Below, piece by piece: positions 46,602 to 57,413 of a stretch of 64,000 nt of DNA; position 1 is the first letter of the stretch; every line of letters starts with the position of its first letter. The DNA comes from Aspidiotus rigidus. Taxonomy: Eukaryota; Arthropoda; Insecta; Hemiptera; Diaspididae. The stretch is taken from positions 1,922,001-1,986,000 of the forward strand of contig JAVHKY010000039.1 of the NCBI GenBank assembly GCA_035079385.1, given 5' to 3'. The notes below the pieces were generated by a model. It did no database searches and was not told the origin of the DNA. It saw only the letters and a list, made by a program, of their open reading frames with translations. A program made the translations under genes and the position numbers.

Positions 46602-47141
46602 TCAAAGCGTTTCCGCGCTTTGCAGTATTCTGTGAAAACAGCAAGCAGCTAACAGAAACATTTGACTGGCCGAAAAACTCCGACTGGGGAGCGCGCGAAC
46701 AAACCTATTATTATGCAATAATCGAGTAACACTTATAGTATTCTTCTTGACATTATTCTTGATATCGTATAAAGCTTGCTCAAGAAACTGTAAACTTTGC
46801 TCACTTTCCTTCGGATAGCGAGTATTGAAGCAATGTGCAACTTTGAAAGTGAGATCAATTGCTTCCCTCACCGAACGGGCATCGTACTGCACGTCATCCA
46901 CGATCACATAAGATGAAAAATGCCCGTTTCCGCTTGGACCAACATACAGTGGGACTGGCTGAAAGATGGAACCAATCTCTAATAAATGTTTCTTACGTTC
47001 TTCGATACAGTGTTCAATTTCGTACTGTATCCTCGTATTTTCCCTCGTAATATCGTAGCTTTCCCTTTTTGAAGTATTGCATTGCAACCATGGAGTGCTA
47101 AAAATAATAGAGGATGCATTTAATGGCACTTTTAGTTTCAT
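46602..47141 (-). CDS. Uncharacterised protein of a multi-copy insect ORF family
   Basis: The 179-codon frame contains YVGPSGNGHFSSYVIVDDVQ followed by AIDLTFKVAHCFNTRYPKE and LQFLEQALYDI. The layout ('.F.VIVD...Y....S...AID..FK..H.....YP.E.E....F....LY.I') is familiar from repeated uncharacterised ORFs in insect genomes that seem to be carried by transposons. The part after LYDIK (about 46740 leftwards) is probably not homologous and may be readthrough. A splice acceptor at TATTATTTTTAG (47099) offers an alternative 5' end. No catalytic motif was seen. Confidence 0.5.
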   Translation of the reverse strand: MKLKVPLNASSIIFSTPWLQCNTSKRESYDITRENTRIQYEIEHCIEERKKHLLEIGSIFQPVPLYVGPSGNGHFSSYVIVDDVQYDARSVREAIDLTFKVAHCFNTRYPKESEQSLQFLEQALYDIKNNVKKNTISVTRLLHNNRFVRALPSRSFSASQMFLLAACCFHRILQSAETL

Positions 47142-47723
47142 GATGATCGTAGTTGATCATCTTCCTTGAAAGTATGGTAAAATTCTCTTGCCTCAAAATA
47201 TAACAGAGCAGTAGTTACCGAGTTGAACGAAGCAATGCAAAATATCACATGTGGGCCGGTAGACTTGAATATTGGCGCGAACAATTGAATTTGACGATCA
47301 GCTGAGATTTATGATACGATAAGAAGCGATAGCGAAACGCTGGCGGCACTAAAAAATGTGGTGACTCATACACTGAGGAAAAAACTTTGCCTTTCACGAC
47401 ACAATGAGACGAAACGCGCACAAATCAATGGACTAAATCAAATAAAAACTCGGGTGTGGTCTTCGCGCGAATATTTCACATGAATATTACCTACGTACTG
47501 AGAAAATCATAATAAGAAGAATCACTTACTCTAAGTGAAGGAATACAAATTACCTGATAATGATCGGCTGCGTTTCGATCGAAAGAAATCGCGTTTAAGT
47601 GCAGTGATCTATTTGTAATTTGTCTTCCTACACTTAAAATAAAAATTTATTATGTAGGTAGGCCTACGTTATGATTCTTATTATTATTATTTTCTCTGTT
47701 ATGACTCGTAATTTAGTGGAATC

Positions 47724-48030
47724 TTTTTTTTTTTTTTATTTATTTATTTTAATTAACGAGCTACTAGCAGCCTGCCTTCAGGGCTATGAGCTCGGCTAGA
47801 TTGTGTGATTATATGTGTGAGAGGAAGTTGGCTTGTTGTAAAAAGTTGAATATGTTAGGGATGGAGGGAAAGAGATCTGAAAGTGCTTCTGTATGGTTGT
47901 GAGGGATGGATAAGGAATTACGGAGTTGGGTCAAGTTGGGGCAGCAGAAGATGTGTTGAACGGATAGGGGGTGTTCAGATTCGCAGTGAGGGCATGATTT
48001 TAAAATGCATTGAATATTAGGTTGCATAAA
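47724..48030 (-). mobile_element. LINE 3' end with A-rich tail
   Basis: The minus strand encodes SCPHCESEHPLSVQHIFCCP, the Cys-His finger found at the C-terminus of many non-LTR reverse transcriptases, and ends LSHI. About 50 bp of 3' sequence then leads into an A-rich tail (plus-strand T-run at 47726-47738). It is 5' truncated, about 300 bp in all. Confidence 0.75.
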
Positions 48031-48749
48031 ATAATGCTAGAAAGACAAACCATCTCTCTCGTTGAACAAAAAATAGTTACACGTTATGATTTAGAGTCCC
48101 TAGCACATCCGTCCAAGTTCACCTTGGTAGGTCGCGCCAATTACAATAATTTTCTAGACATTTCCATCTCCCGGGCTTTATAACGACGCACACTCGTGTA
48201 GTGTCCGGCTAATGATCGTCCTCAGATTCAACATTTTATTAGTCCAAGGGACACGTCTATTTAGTCCAGCAATTGGAATTTTTATAAGTCACACTTCTGT
48301 TCCATTTATTCATATGGAATGGCACGTAACTTCCGAGAGTTTTCAACTTTAACCCATGTTGTGTGCGGAGAGCGTTTTTGACTGTTGGTGGGAAAGAAGC
48401 AGTGCTCAAAGATCGATGAATTATGGTTTTGTGAATTTAAATTCGTAAAATTTTCTGCTAGTCTATCAAATTGGCGTCCTAATCAAGTTGTGAGCGAATC
48501 AAGCTGCATTGAAATTTTATCGGAAGATATAAAACCAACGATGAGTCTCTCTATCGGTGTATCGATTGGAGATAATATTATTACTATATTTCTTTGAATT
48601 TAATATCCTGCCCTTCTTACTTTCGAATCATTCAAACGTGAACAATGGAGTTTCGTAATTTTGGAAATTTTCACCAGATTTTGCCGCAAGTTCGAGAGAA
48701 GGAAAAAAGAAAAAATGATAAAGGCGATGACAAATTACGCCGATAGAAC

Positions 48750-49140
48750 GTGGAGATGATACGACGTCTTCCTCGATTCGGTTCGGCAGTTCTCTCGATA
48801 CCATCAGACTTCCACCTTATTTCTCTTGAGCGGGTAGTTATAGCTAGCGAAAATGGGAACGAAGTTAACGGAGTGTGCGCTGAAAGACGTAGCGGAACCG
48901 TACGAAATTTCGCCCAGTCGCTCCGAGAAAATTATCTGGCCAATGCTAGAAAATTCGAGCTTGGAGACGAACGTGAACGCGTTGCGAACTTTTGTACCGG
49001 AAAACGTCGCCAACGACGCGCAACGTTAAGATTTCGATTTCGATAAAGTTTTCGAACAAATAATCGTCCATTCTGGACACATTTCAATTTCTTCGCTGAA
49101 CTTTGTCGGGCCCGATGTGACCGCGTTTGCTTCTTGTTTC
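48750..49140 (+). pseudogene. Possible broken coding region, unidentified
   Basis: A frame from ATG 48853 (MGTKLTECALKDVAEPYE) runs 58 codons to a TAA at about 49027 and remains open beyond it for about 39 codons (DKVFEQIIVHSGHISISSL). Composition differs from the AT-rich surroundings. The competing frame starting at 48750 is Arg-rich and less protein-like. No family was recognised; a decayed gene is one reading, chance another. Confidence 0.25.
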
Positions 49141-49843
49141 ATATAGTAAAATGTCATGACGGCAGACAGAAAGAACGATGGTCCGTGGTGCGATAGAAAA
49201 ATTAGGAACCTGAGAAATTCTTTGAAAATTCGAGCTCGGTATATTATTATTGGGGAATACGTTCTTCCAAACGATGTTTGTCCATTTGTAAAATGTGCGC
49301 TTGAATTGGTTGCAAGGGAATAATATCGCAAACTGGGCAAAGACTCTTGTACACGTATAAGCTTTGTAATGTACTCGCGACTGCGGTATATCGAAATACA
49401 GACTCTATTTTCTCGAAACCATTCTATGAAAGACTTTTCTATACTTGAACCTAATTGTTAGAGCAGGAAAACGTGGTCAATTGATCAACACCTGTGCAAT
49501 TTCGCTAGATATCTACGTGAAAAAAGAACAAAAAAACGAGAACGAAAGTAATAATATTGAGTATTTTTGTAGAAACATCCATGAAGAATTTCCAAAATTT
49601 TGTACGGTATCAAACAATAATAAAGTTCTGAAAGAATGAGATCGACTTGTCAAATTAAATATTTTGACTGAATGACGTGGAAAGGGTTTCCTTGACATTA
49701 CCCTCACCAAATTTGCTGCTCCCATACGGACAATAATGACGCAGAATGGAATAAACAACTACCATCTCCTAGAATATCAATACTGTTGTATAATCAAACA
49801 GAACAATATAATCTTCCCTTATACTACAACGGTTCTGAGACTA

Positions 49844-50055
49844 TATTCTGCAGGTGATAATAATTCTTCCCAATACAAATTTGTAGAAGGGGTTCTCTGC
49901 AGTTGAAATTAATTCTTCCCTGCACGAGTACTTCGAAGGGGTTCTCTGGATACAACCAATCTGAATTCTACAAACTCTTCTCAAAATAAGATTCTTCACA
50001 CAAATGATTCTTCCCTTCACAAATACGTTGAAGGAGTTCTCTGGATAAACTCTTC
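49844..50055. repeat. Short tandem satellite, about 48 bp period
   Basis: GAAGGGGTTCTCTG at 49886 and 49935 and the variant GAAGGAGTTCTCTG at 50030, each preceded by ATTCTTCCC. Spacings are about 49 and 95 bp, i.e. one and two periods. Confidence 0.75.
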
Positions 50056-50289
50056 TAGATAACACAATTGCTTCCTATGGTTTATTGTCTTCAGATAATT
50101 GGAAGTCGGCGAACTGCAATTACACTTCATTAAAAGTTGTACTTATCTTGTAATCAAATTTACCTCTACTCACTCACTATTTCAAGTTAATAAGTACAAT
50201 TCTCTTATTACTTTTCTGCCGCAAACTAACTTCTTTTTTCAATAATAATGATAATAATATTAATCGCGTTTGTCGCATTTGCAAAACAC

Positions 50290-50470
50290 CGCCCATCCTC
50301 CATGATGGAGTGGGTATGGGTTGCGTTGCATTTTAATGTTGTTTCCTCCGACACTGGAATCGACCCTCTTGGGTATAACTTGAGTGAAGGAAGAAGCTCC
50401 TATGCGAACCCCCTCTTTTACTCGACAACTGCTAAGCTGCTTTGGCAACCGCCAAGCTGCACTGTCCCCC
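50290..50470 (-). repeat. Dispersed repeat, copy 2
   Basis: The reverse complement contains CTTGGCGGTTGCCAAAG, then a block ending in ACGCAACCCATACCCACTCC and ATGGAGGA, matching copy 1 at 7515-7690. It directly abuts the palindrome at 50471. Confidence 0.6.
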
Positions 50471-50865
50471 CATTGAGTTTCAGAATACAAATGTAGTTCC
50501 CAGTTGAGAAAACCAGGAGCTGATCCTATGGCAAATTGAATCGCAGCGTAGATAAAAGAAAGTTATAACTGAGAAAGTCATAGATTATGTAATAGATGTA
50601 TGTACAAAAACTGCCGCAAACTAATACAAACGTCGAGATTTATCTCTTCTTACCGTTATGTGAAAACTTTCCGGCAATTACGTTTCCCGCATTCTTTAAT
50701 ATTTTAAAAGTATCTTTAGTGGTTGTACATACATCTATTACATAATCTATGACTTTCTCAATTATAGCTTTCATTTATCTACGCTGCGATTCAATTTGCC
50801 ATAGGATCAGCTCCTGGTTTTCTTAACTGGGAACTACATTTGTATTCTGAAACTCAATAGTTATA
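50471..50865. mobile_element. Palindromic MITE with 140 bp arms
   Basis: Left arm 50471-50612 (ATTGAGTTTCAGAATACAAA ... CATAGATTATGTAATAGATG) and right arm 50727-50860 are near-perfect inverted copies around a loop of about 115 bp. No open frame is supported; the frame at 50823-51065 uses the right arm by chance. Confidence 0.85.
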
Positions 50866-51564
50866 TCAATCACTGCGGCGATTCGACATTCTTTTCCTAA
50901 GTAATCGTTGTTCAAATCCACATACAGACATAATTCCGAATTGACACCAGCATATACAAATCGAGTAATATGAAACACTTCTTGAATTCTAAACATGTGA
51001 TATAGATTAGAATAACTCAATAGTAAATCGCTCTCGAAGACTCCAACGATCGCAATGAGTTGCATCCAATCCCAATCAGCCTCTCTTTGCCACAGAGAAA
51101 ATTGTTGACACTTGACACAGGGTACTGGTTACGATTTATGAACAGAAAATCGGATTGGGCGAACCGCGAACGAGAACTGGTGAACACCTAAATGAATCAA
51201 CTGAAACGTGGACTGAAATGGGATGCACGCCTATATTTTGTTGTCGTGGGTCTCTCTTTCTAGAGGCCGACGTAACATTAAGAGGCACTTGACGGCCTCG
51301 CAGACTTCGGAACGCATCGGAGGCAGGGCCGAAGTGAGACATAGTAAAATTAGGAAAATAGAAGAATCTGGTGTGAGGTTGAACCAAGTGTTTTTTTTTT
51401 ATTCGAATGAAGGAAAAAAGGGGACAATAGGAAACAGTAAAATACAATAAGGTGAGTTAACAAATTACTCGGTACTTGCTAATTTAAGCGCTGTCGTTCT
51501 GAAGGAAAAGGAAAAAAGAAAGAGAAAGAGAGAGCCGGAACGAAAGTCAGAGAAGTTGAATGGA

Positions 51565-51735
51565 AACTAGTCTCCCAACGCGGGTTCATCGTGGAGAAGG
51601 AAAAAAGAAGCCGGGAAAGAAAAGCTAGTCTCCCAACGCGGGTTCGTCGCGGAGAAGGAATAGAAGCCTGAAAGGATAAGCCGGAAAAGAAAAGCTAGTG
51701 TCCTAACGCGGGTTCGGCGCGGAGAAGGAAAAGAG
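51565..51735. repeat. Tandem repeat, three units
   Basis: CTAGTCTCCCAACGCGGGTT (twice) and a variant CTAGTGTCCTAACGCGGGTT, each followed by CG.G.GGAGAAGGAA. GC-rich against the surroundings. It may belong to the LTR or leader of the neighbouring copia-like element. Confidence 0.75.
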
Positions 51736-52223
51736 AAGTTATTATGGACAATGGATCGTAGTTGATGTTGATAAATATTAAATAACAACATAAATATGAA
51801 GGAGATAATCATGAGATATATTCTGATAATAATATAACAGACAGATATCATAAAAAACTCATAATCATAACTATTCATAGCCAACAATAAATGATATTGC
51901 CAATAGAATTAATCGAGAAATTCCAAGTCGAATCCAATAAATGATATTGCCAATACTCCCTCCTCGACGCCGGAATTTCGAAAGTTGCTAACTATGCCAT
52001 CAAAACAGAAAAAGAATTTTTTTTTTTTTTTTAAATAAATTAAACAAATTTTCATTCATTGTAGTATTGTATTTTTTTAATCAAACAATTTTCCTAAATT
52101 TTCAAATAATTTTCCAGAATATACATTAATTTTTTTAAACCATATAATTTTTCACCATTATAAACCAATTAAATAAATTTTAGTTAATCATCTGAAACAA
52201 AAAAAAAAAATTCAAAACCATAC

Positions 52224-53155
52224 TTAATAATTTAAAATTTCTTTTCGAAAATTTTCAAATTTTTCTATAGGTAACGCTTTTGTAAAAAAATCTGCAATTT
52301 GTTTATCTGTTTCAATCCAGTATAAATTTATTTACTCTTTTTTAAAACATGTGTACAAACACCATTCAAAGACATCATTTCATGAATGGCTTCATTCAAA
52401 CTAATGTATTCGGCTTCACAAGTTGAACTAGCTATCCTTTTTTCACGCTTTGTTACCCAATAAATAGTATCTCCCAAAAGTTTAATTACAATACCCATTG
52501 TAGATCTATTTGTAATAGAACAATCTTTATAACTTGCATCAGAGAAAACTGTCAAGTCTTCACCTGAGCTGTTAAATGTTAACCCATAATCTGAAGTCCC
52601 TCTTAAATACCTGAAAATTCGTTTAACTTGACCCCAGTCATGATTTGTCGGATTTGTTTGTTTACGACTCATCATGCTGACTGCATATTCAATATCTGGC
52701 CTAGTACAGCTGGCAAGGTATCTTAAACCACCAATAGCTTGTCTAAACATTGTATTATCGCAAGCTTCTATTTCATTCTTTTCATATCTTTCTTTTTCTT
52801 CACGATTTATTACAGATCTGGTTTGCATAGGAGTTTTAACTGGTTTACATTCGGCCATACCAAATTTTTTTAACAGTTTTTCTGTATAATTACTTTGATT
52901 AATTTTGATTGTTTTATTCACTCTATCGCGATCAATATAAAAACCAAGATATTTCTTTGGTTCTCCTAAATTAACCAATTCATAAGTTGTTTCAATATTT
53001 TTACAAATTTCAGCCATTTTTAAAGAATCATTTCCAACCAGGAGTATATCGTCTACATATAAAATTAAAAATACGCATTTATTTCCTTCTGACCAAATAA
53101 ACAGACATGGTTCAACAACAGAATTCTTCAGTCCTAATGATCTGCCTTCTTTCTG
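52224..53155 (-). mobile_element. Ty1/copia pol fragment (reverse transcriptase/RNase H)
   Basis: An open frame from about 53200 to 52328 carries VVEPCLFIW, CVFLILYVDDILLVGND (YVDD catalytic centre), LGEPKKYLGF, YLASCTRPDIEYAVS, FSDASYKDC and ASSTCEAEYISL (RNase H Glu). After LKKSK it stops; another frame then reads WIETDKQIADFFTKALP to a stop at 52224. About 40 residues between the two, including the usual 'H.R.KHID...H' part, are deleted. The element is 5' truncated: no gag, protease or integrase. A polypurine-tract candidate (minus GAGGAGGGAG, 51956-51966) and the repeated AATAAATGATATTGCCAATA (51888, 51937) may mark the start of a 3' LTR, but its other end was not resolved. Confidence 0.85.
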
Positions 53156-53503
53156 GGTAAATTCTTTGGCTGATCCCTTGTTCCGCCAGATATTACTCTA
53201 CGTCTTAAACCCGCTCTTTTTATGCTAGCGCCTGAGGCCGCTGCTTTAGGATTCTAAATTTACAGACATCAAAATAAAAAATAAATACCGGATTTCCTTA
53301 ATACAACTCACCGTCACTAAACCCAAAATTGTCTGTATTTATTTCGTTCAACTTTCCATTTTAATTTCAAGATAATTATTTAAAATATTTTCTTATAAAT
53401 AAACTTCTACCTGAGTTTCTTTTACACGTGAGCCATCGTTCGTATCATTTTTTCCATCCTCATAGTCCGACTGTAACAAGTCGTCCTCTTCATTATCCGC
53501 CAT
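53156..53503 (-). CDS. Two 5' exons of an acidic protein, joined to the copia fragment
   Basis: Exon 1 53411-53503 encodes MADNEEDDLLQSDYED and a hydrophilic stretch to KETQ (31 codons, donor CAG|GTAGAA). Exon 2 starts at 53253 (TTTAG|AATCC, phase 0) with ASGASIKRAGLRRRVISGG and stays open until a TAG inside the copia-derived sequence near 53128. The acidic start followed by a basic segment is typical of a nuclear RNA- or chromatin-associated protein, but I do not recognise the family. The remaining exons are not in view; either copia inserted in exon 2 or these exons are an intact start of a now truncated gene. Confidence 0.45.
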
Positions 53504-54230
53504 AACTAAGTAAGAGTACATTCACAATAATCATACACTTTCATTAGCACTTAGGCAATACAATAAATATGCCATTACCTATATGTTTCGCTGCACAATA
53601 ATTCGTGGGCTTCGTCAAAGACGAGTAGTTTAACTTTATGGATGACTGTTTTGAATAAGGCATTGCTTTATACCATCAATAATTATTGATTACACATTTT
53701 TGTATACTGAACACTAGTAATACATCAATATGCAATCTTTTAAACCAATTCCGGTAGAATGTTTTATAATACCTCTACCTCTTAAACAATCGATGATAAA
53801 AAAATTCTTTGATAAATACCGGTACATCGAGCGAGTTCCTCAGGTTTACTATCCTTACAATTTCTTTCCAAGTTTACAATAGCCGAACACTAGCTTAGCG
53901 TAAAATTTGGAAGCAAAGATTTTCGAAATTGCTTGGTACTCTCAAGACAATTTCCATTAAAAAAAAAATTACTTACGATCGTGATTGCATACTGAATGAA
54001 ATATAATAATAAATTACTTACTGAATAGCAGATTCGATTAAATATTTATTTATTTATTATTTTTTTTATAAATTTCAATCCGTATGTCGTCGACAATCTA
54101 TATGAAAACATCTTTGAATGATAAAACTTGTAGACCTACTATCATTTTCTATTTAATAGCCAAGTAGCCATGTATATTTCTTTTTCTTTTTTTTTATTTT
54201 TTATTAGGCTATAACTTTATAGGCTACGTA
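53504..54230. other. No gene recognised
   Basis: AT-rich upstream region of the 53.5 kb gene with runs of A and T. It may contain its promoter, but no motif is distinct. Confidence 0.4.
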
Positions 54231-54231
54231 G

Positions 54232-54775
54232 TCATCGTTAGTTCCATTCTAGGGAGGTCGACTAAGGTAGGTACTGAGGTCGAGTTTGCGCTTTCTACTT
54301 ACTCTATGGCGGAGAAATTGATGGTCGAAGGTCAGGGAGATGTACCAAGACCGTCCAGCAAGAAATGAAGCCGAAGAAATAGTTGAGAAAAATTTTCGCT
54401 CCAGAAAAGAATTAAGTTGGATATATCAGTAATGATTATACCAGACTATACCCTGCTTTGGACTTGAAAATTTCGAAAAAAATTCTAGATTTTTTTTTTC
54501 ACTCCGTCGACTTGGCGGACTGATTGGAATAATTGTTTTACAGCTTCTCCAGCAATTTCAGCATCCTACCCCCTCTACTCGCCGAATACTGGACTCAAGT
54601 GTCATCGTTAGTTCCATTCTAGGGAGGTCGACTAAGGTAGGTACTGAGGTCGAGTTTGCGCCTTCTACTTACTCTATGGCGGAGAAATTGATGGTCGAAG
54701 GTCAGGGAGATGTACCAAGACCGTCCAGCAAGAAATTAAGCCGAAGAAATAGTTGAGAAAAATTTTCGATCCAAA
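54232..54775. repeat. Direct duplication, 370 bp period
   Basis: GTCATCGTTAGTTCCATTCT through GAGAAAAATTTTCG occurs at 54231-54400 and again at 54601-54770 with only a few differences. Shorter diverged pieces (GACTAAGGTA.G.ACTGAGGTC) lie at about 55569 and 55884. Confidence 0.9.
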
Positions 54776-54960
54776 AAGAATTGAAACGAATGTCTCAGCG
54801 GTCCAGTTTGACCCACTTAATTTTTTGTTTTTTCATTTCATGAATTCCAGAAAAAAAAGGTAATGAAACACGAACATTTTAATAATATTTTAATAAAAAG
54901 ATGATATTTACGGGAGTAATTTATCGAATTCCAACATATTTGTGCAGGCGATTTGTACAC

Positions 54961-55326
54961 TCAGCTATGATTTCGCGAATTTTTTGTCTGGCTTCTTGGG
55001 CCGGCCACTAAATAATCCAGGACGCTTATTATTTTGAATAGTTTATCTATTGTTCTATTCATTTGCGTTTCATCATCGTTCTCTGGTGACTCGAATATGT
55101 TGATAGCGTAATTGGATAACATTTCCGTTAGCAAATCGTGTGTAAAAATGGAGAGATTAGCGGCCTCACTGATTTGTTCGTTTCGATGATCGTAAAACGG
55201 AAAATATCGTAAGGTTATACCTGTTTCAGTTTGTTCAGCGATTACCGCAATATCACCGTCATAGTCGGTGTCTTCAACTTTTTTCATAACCACTGTATGT
55301 TTCATTCCGAACAACACCGACGACAC
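54961..55326 (-). CDS. Small uncharacterised protein, 121 residues
   Basis: Frame beginning MSSVLFGMKHTVVMKK, with YDGDIAVIAEQTETGITLRY, a segment SIFTHDLLTEMLSNYA and DKLFKIISVLDYLVAG. An internal Met8 is an alternative start. Amphipathic spacing and a lack of stops over the whole length suggest a real protein, but no family or signal peptide is apparent. The end (GPRSQTKNSRNHS) is basic and may be readthrough. It is surrounded by duplicated sequence, so it could belong to a multi-copy family. Another frame upstream (55274-55594) overlaps it and is not supported. Confidence 0.4.
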   Translation of the reverse strand: MSSVLFGMKHTVVMKKVEDTDYDGDIAVIAEQTETGITLRYFPFYDHRNEQISEAANLSIFTHDLLTEMLSNYAINIFESPENDDETQMNRTIDKLFKIISVLDYLVAGPRSQTKNSRNHS

Positions 55327-55634
55327 GAATCGACAAGAACAAATGCCAAGGAATAAGTAACGCTGCTAATTTTGAAAGAAAAAACACTGACTCCACTAAC
55401 CGACGAGAACAAATGCTAAGCAATGATTCACGAGTCAACAGGTGATTTCGAAAAAAATTCCAGATTCTTTTTTGCACTTCGAGTATAATCATCACTGATA
55501 TAACCAAGTTAATTCTTAGCGGCATAATATTGGACTTAAGTGTGGACCTTAGTTCGTTTCTAGAAATATCGACTAAGGTAAGCACTGAGGTCAAGGTTTA
55601 CCATACAATAGGCATATTCTTGCTGTACAAATCA

Positions 55635-55805
55635 CTGGTTCTCGTAGCCTAGCGGTAGAGTAGTCGTCAGCGAACTCAGAGATATCGGTATCGATTCCCA
55701 CCAGTTATAGTACTATTACATGTGGGAATGATACTAGATGTGCCCTTCGTCGCAGATTACTAAATGTGGCTCAGGCTAACGAGAACCTTTTGATTTTTTT
55801 TTTTT
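55635..55805 (+). mobile_element. tRNA-derived SINE
   Basis: About 65 bp of head sequence resembles a tRNA gene: an A-box-like TAGCCTAGCGGTAGAG and a B-box-like GGTATCGATTCCCACC (one base longer than canonical GGTTCGATTCC). An unrelated body (about 70 bp) and a T-run of about 13 follow. Loss of the cloverleaf in the anticodon arm and the attached body argue against a functional tRNA. Confidence 0.7.
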
Positions 55806-55971
55806 CTTTACTCATACATTTGTGGTATTTTTCATCATTTCAATACCGACTTTCCCGAATCAAGAGCGCGGGCAGGGAGATTTACTAAGGTAGGCACTGA
55901 GCTCCTCTAGTGTTAAGAAATAAAGTCGTGGTCCTGAAAAGAACCGTTTTAAAAAGTGACGCCGTCGGTCT

Positions 55972-56352
55972 TCACATCGTCTTGAGCATCTCGAGATACG
56001 CCTTTAACGTGATACTCTTCGCACCTTTCTCCTTGAAACAATTGACCCATACATGGTCAAGGGTTTGCGGCTCCGGCTCCATGTAATAGCTCAAATATGG
56101 CACATTACTGCGATGTATTTTCCTGGCAAATGGGCACACAGCTCCATGGAGGCGGACAGTACTCATGGGTTTTCGTGAGGTAGTGAGAAGATGCGGATGA
56201 TCGAGTGTGATGGGTGAAGGGAAATCTATAGAAGCGAATAATGATGGTAGTGAGGGTGACAAAGAAGAACGTGATGGATACAAATAATTACGGACCGATC
56301 TCAAGAAGGGATGCAATTTGTAAAGGGTTTTGGTGGCATTGGAGGTAATCAT
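55972..56352 (-). pseudogene. Possible LINE C-terminal remnant
   Basis: A 126-codon frame ending with PYLSYYMEPEPQTLDHVWVN, a Cys and a short tail. 'P.T..H....C' endings are common in non-LTR retrotransposon C-termini, but the N-terminal part (Ser/Pro/Leu-rich) is not diagnostic. Could also be unrelated. Confidence 0.3.
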
Positions 56353-57140
56353 TTTGTCAAATTTCGTAATTCGTGTTGTATAACGACGTTTTTCGCATTG
56401 TTCAACTAATTGTGAAAGTCAATCTACTCTGTGGATGAAAAATATTCTTTCGATACATGTAATGCAAAAGATAAATTTTCATGCTACATCTGATCGCCCA
56501 TCCTTTTCAATCTCATTCTTGAATGTATTTGACTATCACCTTACTAGGTATCCTAGTAATTGTACTTTCATTTTGTTAGTTCTTCTCGATGAAGACATGA
56601 GCAGACAATTTCTTCCTAGTAGGCATACTCACCTCGAAAAAGGGAAAGAAAAAACTCTGATCTATAAGCTGGACTGAATCCAATGCAAACCATGATGAAG
56701 ATTTCTTTATATAAAAAATTTAATTTTTTTTTGTTCTCGTTCCTTTATGTGTTTTCATTATAATCAATTGTTTTCTATAGGCATATTACGGTATAAAGTG
56801 GACCTTCAATATTCAGAAATAGAGGAAACGGTCGATGATATCAGTTATCTGGGTGACAATTAAAATTGTAACGATTTTCATTATTATTTCTGTTCTGATT
56901 GAAGCTATATCATTTTATTTTAATCTTCTTGGTGTGCACTTTACATAGAAACGGTTTTTATACTCAAATTCTACCATTATTATATTATTTATATGTTCTA
57001 TTGACAATAAATATACATAATTTTTTTGATGGGAGATTGCTATTCCCTGCAAACGAAGAGTGTGGAAGATATTCTAAATGATTTCTGGATCATAATATTA
57101 TCATTTTCGTATACGAATATGGTAAGAATGATGTGATCTG

Positions 57141-57190
57141 AAATAATAATAATAATAATAATAATAATGATAATAATAATAATAATAATT
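57141..57190. repeat. (AAT)n microsatellite
   Basis: About 16 AAT units with one interruption (ATGATAAT). Confidence 0.95.
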
Positions 57191-57413
57191 TATTTTTTCG
57201 ATATTAATTCACGAAAATAGACTAAGTTTAAAAAAAAAGAACAAGAATAATAATAAGAGGCTGTGGGCCATTTTTTTTTTTTTTAAATGAAATACAACAC
57301 GACGACAAAAGAAATAATAAAATACAATGGAAATCAATAACATAAAAAATCCGGGAACTTAAATGCAACAAAGGAGTAGTATTTACAAACATTTGGAAAG
57401 TGACAACACACTC

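Noticed and set aside
48385..48597. 70-codon frame
   Set aside because: No domain, no splice partner; kept only as noncoding near a possible broken gene.
55637..55705. Functional tRNA gene
   Set aside because: The B-box-like part has an extra base, the anticodon arm does not pair and an unrelated body follows; it fits a SINE better.
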